Shown here: in pieces, positions 1 through 5,059 of the stretch | How the letters are laid out: the number at the start of each line of letters is the position of its first letter | How positions within the stretch are numbered: position 1 is the first letter of the stretch | NCBI GenBank assembly: GCA_900546285.1 | Contig: URCJ01000057.1 | Coordinates: 1-8,470, forward strand | DNA length: 8,470 bases | Direction of reading: 5' to 3' | Source: an uncultured Solobacterium sp. | Lineage (GTDB): Bacteria > Bacillota_I > Bacilli_A > Erysipelotrichales > Erysipelotrichaceae | Notes under the pieces: model-generated | The model's input: only the letters and a program-made list of their open reading frames with translations | Databases searched by the model: none | What the model was told of the DNA's origin: nothing | Program-made: the position numbers and the translations under genes

Positions 1-2
1 GG

Positions 3-38
3 TTGCGTATTTGTGAAGGCGACAGAAAGGCGCCTTAA
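3..38 (+). CDS. Possible 3' tail of an upstream gene (partial)
   Basis: One frame is open from the left edge and ends in TAA at 36-38, giving a tail that reads LRICEGDRKAP. Its stop overlaps the ATG of the following Crp/Fnr gene by one base (TAATG), the usual geometry of translationally coupled genes. The fragment is too short to identify, and a second frame is also open through this stretch, so the reading could be chance. If real, the Crp/Fnr gene is the second gene of an operon that starts outside the window. Confidence 0.25.
   Translation: MRICEGDRKAP
16..36 (+). promoter_or_regulatory. Hairpin displaying the Crp/Fnr gene RBS in its loop
   Basis: AAGGCG (16-21) and CGCCTT (31-36) are perfect 6-bp inverted arms around a 9-base loop that contains the Shine-Dalgarno sequence AGAAAGG (24-30). 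The start codon follows at 38. In mRNA the stem would place the ribosome site in a loop right before the start, and could tune initiation. No U-run follows, so it is not a terminator. A DNA operator is an alternative. Confidence 0.35.
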
Positions 39-718
39 TGGTAAAAATTATGAAAGAATATTTAACAGTTTTAAGAAACACACCTTTCTTTAAAGGATTA
101 GAAGATGATGAGATATTATCTATTCTTCATTGTGTTAATGCCACTATTGTTTCTAAAACAGCTAATTCTTATATTTTTAAGGCAGGAGACATCACTGATG
201 TAATGGGTCTTGTTTTAAGTGGCTCTACTCTTATCATTCAAGAAGATCTTTGGGGACATCGCAATATCTTATCAAAATGTAATGTAGGTGATTTCTTTGG
301 AGAACCTTATGCAGCTAATAATGCTGTCTTAAATATCAGTGTTGTAGCCAATGAAGATTCTATAATACTACTTTTAAACATAAATCATCTTTTAAGCACC
401 TGTCCATCGTCTTGTATTCATCATCAAAAATTAATCCATAATCTAGTTGGTGTTTTATCTAACAAGATCTTAATCCTCAACAATAAAATCACCCATACTA
501 GTAAAAGAACAACTAGGGATAAGTTATTATCATTTCTATCTAGCGAATCTATTAAACAAGGTACTTTATCCTTTGATATCCCCTTTAATCGTCAACAACT
601 TGCTGATTATTTATGTGTTGAAAGAGCGGCTATGTCAAATGAATTATCAAAACTTGTAAAAGAGGATTTACTTACTACTAATAGAAATCACTTTGAGCTA
701 AAGAAAAAGGCCGTTTAA
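38..718 (+). CDS. Crp/Fnr-family transcriptional regulator
   Basis: A cytoplasmic one-component DNA-binding regulator of 226 residues, the usual family length. Residues about 15-115 form the cyclic-nucleotide-binding-like beta-roll, with an N-terminal TPFFKGLEDDEI stretch and a VGDFFGEPYAA segment (83-93) at the family's phosphate-binding-cassette position. A long dimer helix follows (about 130-150). The C-terminal Crp-type helix-turn-helix is at about 179-211 (IPFNRQQLADYL, then VERAAMSNELSKL). There is no classical cAMP-contact arginine/serine pair in the cassette, so a cAMP effector is unlikely. Cysteines at 32, 81, 122 and 126 do not form the FNR N-terminal iron-sulfur cluster pattern. 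C122-X3-C126 before HHQKLIHNL resembles a motif of anaerobe Crp/Fnr proteins; its role is unknown to me. ATG 38 is preferred because AGAAAGG ends 7 nt before it; the in-frame ATG at 50 is 19 nt away. Effector and targets cannot be told from the sequence. The gene converges on the oleate hydratase gene. Confidence 0.9.
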   Translation: MVKIMKEYLTVLRNTPFFKGLEDDEILSILHCVNATIVSKTANSYIFKAGDITDVMGLVLSGSTLIIQEDLWGHRNILSKCNVGDFFGEPYAANNAVLNISVVANEDSIILLLNINHLLSTCPSSCIHHQKLIHNLVGVLSNKILILNNKITHTSKRTTRDKLLSFLSSESIKQGTLSFDIPFNRQQLADYLCVERAAMSNELSKLVKEDLLTTNRNHFELKKKAV

Positions 719-732
719 TTTAATAAACAGCC
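701..732 (-). terminator. Intrinsic terminator of the oleate hydratase gene
   Basis: Read on the minus strand, GGCTGTTTA (732-724) pairs with TAAACGGCC (717-709) through a 9-bp stem containing one G-U wobble and a 6-base loop. It is followed directly by TTTTTCTTT. The stem begins 7 nt after the oleate hydratase stop. On the plus strand the wobble becomes an A-C mismatch and no U-run follows, so termination is expected only for leftward transcripts. The far arm and U-tract lie inside the last codons of the Crp/Fnr gene. Confidence 0.8.
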
Positions 733-739
733 AATCATC

Positions 740-2518
740 TTAGATTACATTATGAGCTTTTAAAAGCTTTTCAACATCAGTATTCTCAATCTTTGCAAGA
801 GCCTTCTTTAGAACAAGCTTTTCACCAAAACTTAATTCCATATCAGTAATCTTCTTACCATCTCTTAATTGAACAGTAGAGTTCAACAAGTCTCTTACAT
901 CATATACACTACCCCATACTTCTGGAACACCTCTATCTACATTTAATAATGTATATACAGCTTCCATGCCAGTACGCATTGAATATTCAGTAGTGAAGAT
1001 TGTGTCTCTTGGAGTTTCAGCGAATTGTCCAATGAACGCAAAGTTTACAGAACCATCAGGCACTACAGCTGGTCTATCACCATAAGCTCTTGGCATGAAG
1101 AATGCGTCAATATAAGGCATCATAACAGGAACTGTATTAGCACTATTTGTTGCATATTCTTCAATTTTATCCTCAGGAACACCGATGTGATATAACCATT
1201 CTTCACAAATTTCCTTACCAGTACATTCTCTCATTGGTTTCTTAATATAATCACCAGGTCTATCAGTGAATAGAGAGTATACCCAAACTAGACAATGATC
1301 CTTTGGTTGATTTCTAAATTGAGGTTGTCTATTAATAGTCCAAGACAATAACCAAGAAGAATCCTTAACTGTAACGATACCACCAGTTGTAACCTTACCA
1401 GTGAATGGATCACGCTTACAGATGTTCTTAATATAAGGAATAATATTTTGGTCTAATGTTTCAATAGTAGCTGACTCCCAGTTTGTTTGTTCAGGATCAG
1501 AGCAGAACTTATCAGGATGACCAAATGATGGATCTTGGGCAGCAATCTTACGCCACATATCCCAACCACCGCCTTCTTTTAATTCGGTGTTGTAGGCAGC
1601 AGGACTGTCTTGAGAACCCATTGCTGAATTTTCAACACAACCACCATTAGTGATAAATACTAGATCATCTTCAGTTAAATCAATGAAGTTCTTCTTGCCA
1701 TCTTCAGTAACTTCAATTTGTTTAGCAAGTTTCTTACTTGGATTTGAACAATCAAAGATGACATTATCAACTTTTACACCAAAATGGAACTTAACATTAT
1801 GAGCTTCCAAGTACTTAACCATTGGAAGAATCATTGATTCATATTGGTTATACTTAGTAAATCTTAATGCTTTAAAATCAGGTAATCCACCAATGTGATG
1901 AATATATCTTTGGAAATATAACTTCATTTCAAGTGCACTGTGGTATTCTTGGAACGCAAACATTGTTCTCCAATATAACCAGAAGTTAGACTTGAATACC
2001 TCATCAGTGAAGATTTCATTAATTCTCTTATCTTGTAATTCTTCATTAGGAGTAAAGAACAACTTCATGATTTCCATAGCACCCTTGTCTGAAATATCAA
2101 ACTTACCATCAGTATGAGCATCTTGCCCTTTATTAACAGTAGCTCTACATAATGAGTAGTTAGGGTCTTCCTTATTCAACCAATAATATTCATCTAATAC
2201 TGAAACACCTTCTGTTTCAATTGATGGAATAGAATGGAACAAATCCCACATAACCTCGAAGTGGTTATCCATTTCTCTACCACCCCTCATAACATAGCCT
2301 AAACCATCATAGTAGTAGCCATCACAAGCACCACCAGCTAGTTCACCTTTTTCTAATACGTGGATGTGTTCGCCTTTCATTTGGCCATCTCTTACAAGAT
2401 AGCAAGCAGCTGTTAAAGCAGCTAAGCCACTTCCTACAATATAAGCAGATTTTCTATCAACGCCTTCAGGCTTCTTTGGACGAGCAAATGCTTCGTAATT
2501 TCCGCTAGAGTAATACAT
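740..2518 (-). CDS. ohyA: Oleate hydratase (MCRA family, FAD-dependent)
   Basis: A 592-residue flavoprotein, matching the usual family length of about 590. It adds water to the cis-9 double bond of free oleic, linoleic or similar fatty acids to give 10-hydroxy fatty acids. In Gram-positive bacteria this protects against antimicrobial unsaturated fatty acids, and the enzyme is a peripheral, membrane-associated protein. A Rossmann FAD-binding motif is at 27-38 (IVGSGLAALTAA), followed by an acidic residue (E56) after the second strand. The signature RGGREM loop is at 78-83. Its glutamate, E82, and the tyrosine Y201 match in number and context the catalytic residues described for the Staphylococcus aureus enzyme. 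An NGGC segment (291-294) and a C-terminal FIGQFAETPRDTIFTTEYS block (495-513) are also family-like. The start is firm: AGGAGGT (2532-2526) lies 7 nt before ATG. The gene appears monocistronic, bounded by terminators on both sides. No truncation or missing key residue was seen. Older annotations call such proteins myosin-cross-reactive antigen. Confidence 0.96.
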   Translation of the reverse strand: MYYSSGNYEAFARPKKPEGVDRKSAYIVGSGLAALTAACYLVRDGQMKGEHIHVLEKGELAGGACDGYYYDGLGYVMRGGREMDNHFEVMWDLFHSIPSIETEGVSVLDEYYWLNKEDPNYSLCRATVNKGQDAHTDGKFDISDKGAMEIMKLFFTPNEELQDKRINEIFTDEVFKSNFWLYWRTMFAFQEYHSALEMKLYFQRYIHHIGGLPDFKALRFTKYNQYESMILPMVKYLEAHNVKFHFGVKVDNVIFDCSNPSKKLAKQIEVTEDGKKNFIDLTEDDLVFITNGGCVENSAMGSQDSPAAYNTELKEGGGWDMWRKIAAQDPSFGHPDKFCSDPEQTNWESATIETLDQNIIPYIKNICKRDPFTGKVTTGGIVTVKDSSWLLSWTINRQPQFRNQPKDHCLVWVYSLFTDRPGDYIKKPMRECTGKEICEEWLYHIGVPEDKIEEYATNSANTVPVMMPYIDAFFMPRAYGDRPAVVPDGSVNFAFIGQFAETPRDTIFTTEYSMRTGMEAVYTLLNVDRGVPEVWGSVYDVRDLLNSTVQLRDGKKITDMELSFGEKLVLKKALAKIENTDVEKLLKAHNVI

Positions 2519-2550
2519 ATAACTTACCTCCTGTATCTCTTTACACCTCT

Positions 2551-2579
2551 AATATACAAAAGCTAATTAATCATTAAAA
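2551..2579 (-). promoter_or_regulatory. Possible oleate hydratase gene promoter
   Basis: On the minus strand a TATATT -10 element (2556-2551) lies 17 bp after a weak TTTTAA -35 element (2579-2574). The start of transcription would fall near 2544, leaving a short leader that includes the AGGAGGT site. The -35 match is only 3 of 6. Even so, a promoter is needed somewhere in 2520-2585 because a terminator lies immediately upstream. Confidence 0.4.
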
Positions 2580-2584
2580 TAATC

Positions 2585-2623
2585 AAAAAAAGGTAGTTGT
2601 AAAAATTTTAAACACCACCTTTT
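2585..2623 (-). terminator. Intrinsic terminator after the tetR gene
   Basis: On the minus strand AAAAGGTGGT (2623-2614) pairs with ACTACCTTTT (2597-2588), a 10-bp stem with one G-U pair. The T-run continues to 2585, seven T in all. The AT-rich loop contains a further self-complementary stretch. It lies about 40 nt after the TetR stop and before the oleate hydratase promoter region, so it should insulate the two units. On the plus strand a weaker version exists (A-C mismatch, then TTTTATTT), so partial bidirectional function is possible. Confidence 0.72.
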
Positions 2624-2663
2624 ATTTGTATAATTTTTTATCAATTTATTATTTTTGATTAAA

Positions 2664-3221
2664 TTAACTAATCTTCAACCTATTTAAAGCCTCTTTAATA
2701 CTACCCTGTATCACAGCAGAAAGTTTCTCAATAATCTTCTTAGGATCTTTTTTCATACCATCTTTAATCCACTCTAGCATCAATCCTACAAAGGCATACT
2801 TATAGAAATTGGCAATGAAGTACTTATCCATATCATTAACATTCATGCCTTTCGCTTGTTCCTCTACAACATCTTCCATTAACTTGAATGTTAACTTATA
2901 TAAAAAAGTTTCAATATGTTCTTTGCTTACAGAATTATAGACATTCATAATGAAGTCTTTATTTTCAAGAACCAACTCAAACAAATCAAGGAAACCCTCT
3001 TGCCAAGTATCATAGGTCTTATTGTCGCCTAATACCTTAGCTGCATCCTCGTAACAAATCCATTCAACTAGATCATAGATATCTTTGAAATGATAATAGA
3101 AAGTCATTCTGTTAATTCCACAATCATCAGTGATATCACTTACTGTTATCTTATTTAATGGTTTTGTCTTAACTAACTTCTTTAATGAAGCCTCTAATGC
3201 TCTTTTAGTGATTGTTGACAT
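2664..3221 (-). CDS. TetR-family transcriptional regulator (DhaS-like C-terminal domain)
   Basis: A 185-residue DNA-binding regulator. The N-terminal TetR helix-turn-helix occupies about residues 6-50, with ITVSDITDDCGINRMTFYYH at 25-44 as the recognition segment and FKDIYDLVEWI after it. The rest is helical and resembles the TetR_C_8-type domain found in DhaS-like regulators, including the FVGLMLEWIKDGMKKDP stretch (144-160), which usually sits at the dimer face. The ligand is unknown. It is the second gene of an operon with the DUF308 gene: only 2 nt separate that gene's stop from this ATG, and the RBS (GAGGAA, 3232-3227) is made of the last two codons of the upstream gene, so translation is probably coupled. 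Proximity to oleate hydratase suggests, but does not show, that it senses fatty acids and controls that gene or its own operon. Confidence 0.88.
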   Translation of the reverse strand: MSTITKRALEASLKKLVKTKPLNKITVSDITDDCGINRMTFYYHFKDIYDLVEWICYEDAAKVLGDNKTYDTWQEGFLDLFELVLENKDFIMNVYNSVSKEHIETFLYKLTFKLMEDVVEEQAKGMNVNDMDKYFIANFYKYAFVGLMLEWIKDGMKKDPKKIIEKLSAVIQGSIKEALNRLKIS

Positions 3222-3223
3222 TC

Positions 3224-3865
3224 TTATTCCTCGTCAGATTCGTGCCCAGGTTCGTGCCCGTCAGATTCGAGCCCAGATTCGAGCCCAGATTCGAGCCCAG
3301 ATTCGAGCCCCTTGCCCTTCTCATACTTAGTCTTAGCATAAGCTAGATACAAGTTAGATACCATATCAGTAATACCTGAAAACAACATACCAATACCAGC
3401 ACTAATATATAGTAGACGATAATCTAAGATATAGAAGTAATTGATAATAACTAAAGCACCAAAGGCAATACAAATAAACATTAGAATCAAATAAGTCTTT
3501 AGATGACTCTTACCAATCTTCTTTGCGTCTAGACTATCTTGAATCTTTAAAGCACCTGATACAATAATGGCTACACCAAAGGAAACGGCTACTATATCAG
3601 ATAAAGTGTACTTGCATAATAAGATAATGATAGCTACTGCTAATAGGACAACACCTAATATAAAATCATTTCTCTTATAGCGTTCATCTATCTTAGTAAC
3701 AAAGTAACGTATTATTTCAATAATACCTGCAATACCTAGTCCATATCCAAGTAGTGAAACTACAAATTCCACGCAGGCTGATCCATCTATCAATAATAGA
3801 CAGCCTACTACTATATAAATAACGCTGACTGACAATAAGATCTTTTTAATTGATTTGAAAAACAT
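3224..3865 (-). CDS. DUF308/HdeD-like six-helix membrane protein with repetitive acidic tail
   Basis: A 213-residue integral membrane protein. Hydrophobic segments are visible at about 9-26, 31-53, 68-86, 88-106, 122-143 and 147-170, in three helix pairs with short basic or polar links. This is the pattern of the DUF308/HdeD family, whose E. coli member is linked to acid stress; the molecular function is not established. The body ends near residue 185 in a basic KTKYEKGKG stretch. The tail (186-213) is four copies of GLES, one Asp, then GHEP, GHES and DEE, making it strongly acidic and probably disordered and cytosolic. The GLES units use GGG and CTC codons that are rare in the neighbouring genes. 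ATG 3865 is supported by AAGGAGGAA (3879-3871), 7 nt upstream of the start. It heads the operon with tetR. A role as an envelope or fatty-acid stress partner is inference from context only. Confidence 0.82.
   Translation of the reverse strand: MFFKSIKKILLSVSVIYIVVGCLLLIDGSACVEFVVSLLGYGLGIAGIIEIIRYFVTKIDERYKRNDFILGVVLLAVAIIILLCKYTLSDIVAVSFGVAIIVSGALKIQDSLDAKKIGKSHLKTYLILMFICIAFGALVIINYFYILDYRLLYISAGIGMLFSGITDMVSNLYLAYAKTKYEKGKGLESGLESGLESGLESDGHEPGHESDEE
3227..3232 (-). promoter_or_regulatory. tetR ribosome binding site inside the DUF308 stop region
   Basis: GAGGAA on the minus strand (3232-3227) is both the last two Glu codons of the DUF308 gene and the Shine-Dalgarno site for tetR, ending 5 nt before its ATG. 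This fixes the tetR start and implies translational coupling. It lies just 3 bases from the outermost 12-bp repeat unit. Confidence 0.7.
3236..3310. repeat. 12-bp tandem repeat array (six units) inside the DUF308 gene
   Basis: Plus-strand units are AGATTCGTGCCC (3236-3247), AGGTTCGTGCCC (3248-3259), a 3-base spacer GTC (3260-3262), then four identical AGATTCGAGCCC copies (3263-3274, 3275-3286, 3287-3298, 3299-3310). Because the unit is 12 bp, gain or loss of copies keeps the reading frame and changes the protein tail by four residues. The array is richer in G+C than its surroundings. The identity of four copies points to recent expansion. Confidence 0.95.
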
Positions 3866-3885
3866 AATCGTTCCTCCTTACATCT

Positions 3886-3914
3886 ATTATAATAAACTGC
3901 TTGTGATATATCAT
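3886..3914 (-). promoter_or_regulatory. Promoter of the DUF308-tetR operon
   Basis: On the minus strand a perfect TATAAT -10 element (3891-3886) is preceded at 17 bp by ATGATA (3914-3909), a 4 of 6 match to TTGACA. The predicted start near 3879 would leave only a very short leader, because the AAGGAGG site begins there; the exact start may be a few bases further upstream. Confidence 0.65.
3904..3913. promoter_or_regulatory. Palindrome overlapping the -35 box, possible operator
   Basis: TGATATATCA is a perfect 10-bp palindrome lying over the -35 element of the DUF308-tetR promoter. TetR proteins commonly repress their own operon from a palindrome in this position, so it is a candidate operator. 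It is short for a TetR site and made largely of alternating A/T, so chance is a real possibility. Confidence 0.3.
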
Positions 3915-4017
3915 TGTTTTTTAACTTAAGAGTAAAGCTAAAACACACACTTATGTGCATTTTTTAAGCAAACACGCATTTTTTGGGTAAAAGTGTTAAA
4001 AAAGTGCCAAAAAACCA

Positions 4018-4046
4018 TTGAAACCCAGATAGATTCATAGTATTAT
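4018..4046 (+). promoter_or_regulatory. str operon promoter (rpsL)
   Basis: TTGAAA (4018-4023) and TATTAT (4041-4046) are separated by exactly 17 bp, each matching the housekeeping sigma-factor consensus at five of six positions. Transcription would start near 4053. Phased A/T-tracts lie directly upstream and could act as an UP element or curved DNA, as suits a highly expressed translation operon. Confidence 0.82.
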
Positions 4047-4052
4047 AGGAGA

Positions 4053-4117
4053 GCTTAAGGGTCCGCAAGGATCTATATATTAAGCAAGTATGTGGCACAC
4101 CTGTTGTTGTGTGCACA
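4053..4117 (+). ncRNA. Structured 5' leader of rpsL mRNA (two hairpins)
   Basis: Directly at the predicted transcript start, GCTTAA (4053-4058) pairs perfectly with TTAAGC (4080-4085). Inside it, GGGTCC (4059-4064) pairs with GGATCT (4069-4074), including two G-U pairs, and closes a GCAA tetraloop of the stable GNRA class. Five bases (4075-4079) bulge on the 3' side. A second hairpin pairs TGTGGCACAC (4091-4100) with GTGTGCACA (4109-4117), with one bulged G and an 8-base loop, 9 nt before the AGGAG of the rpsL RBS. No U-run follows either hairpin. It could be a ribosomal-protein autoregulatory site or a 5'-end stabiliser; I do not recognise it as a known class. Confidence 0.5.
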
Positions 4118-4138
4118 AAAAATGAAAGGAGAATTTAA

Positions 4139-4549
4139 ATGCCTACAATTAATCAATTAGTAAGAAAAGGTAGAACAGCTAGAACATTTAAGTCAAAGTC
4201 ACCTGCATTAAACAGAGGCTATAACTCATTAAAGTCTAGACCTATCGAATTGGCATCCCCTCAAAAAAGAGGTGTATGTACCAGAGTTGGTACAATGACT
4301 CCAAAGAAGCCTAACTCAGCTCTAAGAAAGTATGCCCGTGTTAGATTAAGTAATGGTATGGAAGTTACTGCTTATATTCCAGGTATCGGCCATAACCTAC
4401 AAGAACACTCAGTTGTACTTATCAGAGGTGGTAGAGTTAAGGACTTACCAGGTGTTAGATACCATATCATCAGAGGTACATTAGACTGTGCTGGCGTAAA
4501 CAATCGTAAACAAGGTCGTTCACTTTACGGTGCAAAGAGACCTAAATAA
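4139..4549 (+). CDS. rpsL: 30S ribosomal protein S12
   Basis: Universal ribosomal protein at the decoding centre of the small subunit, needed for tRNA selection accuracy. At 136 residues it has the longer Gram-positive form, with an extra segment (about 20-39) relative to E. coli S12. Conserved blocks are PQKRGVCTRVGTMTPKKPNSALRKYARVRL (41-70, given here only as a landmark range), GHNLQEHSVVLIRGG (84-98) and RVKDLPGVRYH (99-109). The two lysines whose change gives streptomycin resistance in E. coli (K43 and K88) correspond to K56 and K101, and both are wild type. D102 is the position modified by RimO in bacteria that have it. AAAGGAG (4125-4131) lies 7 nt before ATG. First gene of the str operon; the next gene starts 24 nt after its stop. 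Confidence 0.98.
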   Translation: MPTINQLVRKGRTARTFKSKSPALNRGYNSLKSRPIELASPQKRGVCTRVGTMTPKKPNSALRKYARVRLSNGMEVTAYIPGIGHNLQEHSVVLIRGGRVKDLPGVRYHIIRGTLDCAGVNNRKQGRSLYGAKRPK

Positions 4550-4573
4550 GACATGAAAGGAGATTAAAATAGT

Positions 4574-5044
4574 ATGCCAAGAAAAGGACATATCGCGAAA
4601 AGAGATGTATTAGCAGATCCAATTTATAATTCAAAGCTAGTTACTCGTTTAATCAACAAAATCATGTTAGACGGTAAAAAAGACGTAGCTGAAAACATTC
4701 TATATAATGCATTTCAAATCGTAGAAGAAAAAACTGGCCAACAACCAATGGAAGTGTTTGAAAAGGCACTTGACAATGTAATGCCAGAATTAGAATTAAA
4801 GTTAAGAAGAGTTGGTGGTGCAAACTACCAAGTTCCAGTTGAAGTTTCAAGAGAAAGAAGATTAACATTAGGTCTTAGATGGATCGTTAACTATGCTCGT
4901 TTAAGAAGTGAAAAGACTATGGAACTTAGATTAGCAAACGAAATCATCGATGCTTCAAACGGTGTTGGACAATCTGTTAAGAAGAAGGAAGACACCCATA
5001 AGATGGCTGATGCTAATAAGGCATTCGCACATTTCCGCTGGTAA
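4574..5044 (+). CDS. rpsG: 30S ribosomal protein S7
   Basis: Primary binder of the 16S rRNA 3' major domain that starts assembly of the small-subunit head and sits at the E-site exit. It is 156 residues, the usual length in Firmicutes. The N-terminal basic arm MPRKGHIAKRDVLADP and the family block RRVGGANYQVPVEV (78-91), followed by RRLTLGLRWIVNYARLR (95-111), are clear. The C-terminal THKMADANKAFAHFRW end is intact. The RBS is AAAGGAG (4556-4562), 11 nt before ATG, slightly wider than for the neighbours. In E. coli S7 represses the str operon by binding between rpsL and rpsG; here that gap is only 24 nt, so any such control probably uses another site. Confidence 0.98.
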   Translation: MPRKGHIAKRDVLADPIYNSKLVTRLINKIMLDGKKDVAENILYNAFQIVEEKTGQQPMEVFEKALDNVMPELELKLRRVGGANYQVPVEVSRERRLTLGLRWIVNYARLRSEKTMELRLANEIIDASNGVGQSVKKKEDTHKMADANKAFAHFRW

Positions 5045-5059
5045 TAGGAAAGGAATATT

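Noticed and set aside
2640..2659. FNR-type box near ATCAA...TTGAT
   Set aside because: The half-sites are in the opposite order and 10 bp apart, unlike TTGAT-N4-ATCAA, and the stretch lies in the tetR 3' untranslated region.
3236..3310. CRISPR-like array
   Set aside because: Units are 12 bp and directly adjacent with no unique spacers; they are in-frame coding repeats.
3130..3330. Plus-strand frame with a repetitive Arg-rich peptide (RQIRAQIRAQ...)
   Set aside because: It is the antisense reading of the 12-bp repeat and of the tetR 5' end; it has no convincing RBS and no family resemblance, while both minus-strand genes are well supported.
3941..3967. Minus-strand hairpin CACA-TAAG-TGTG with A/T arms in the divergent intergenic region
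   Set aside because: It needs two wobble pairs, its U-run is part of the stem, and no minus-strand gene lies upstream for it to terminate.
4553..4567. Tiny frame ATG AAA GGA GAT TAA before rpsG
   Set aside because: It merely reads through the Shine-Dalgarno sequence; a similar ATGAAAGGAGA string precedes rpsL, so it reflects the RBS and not a leader peptide.
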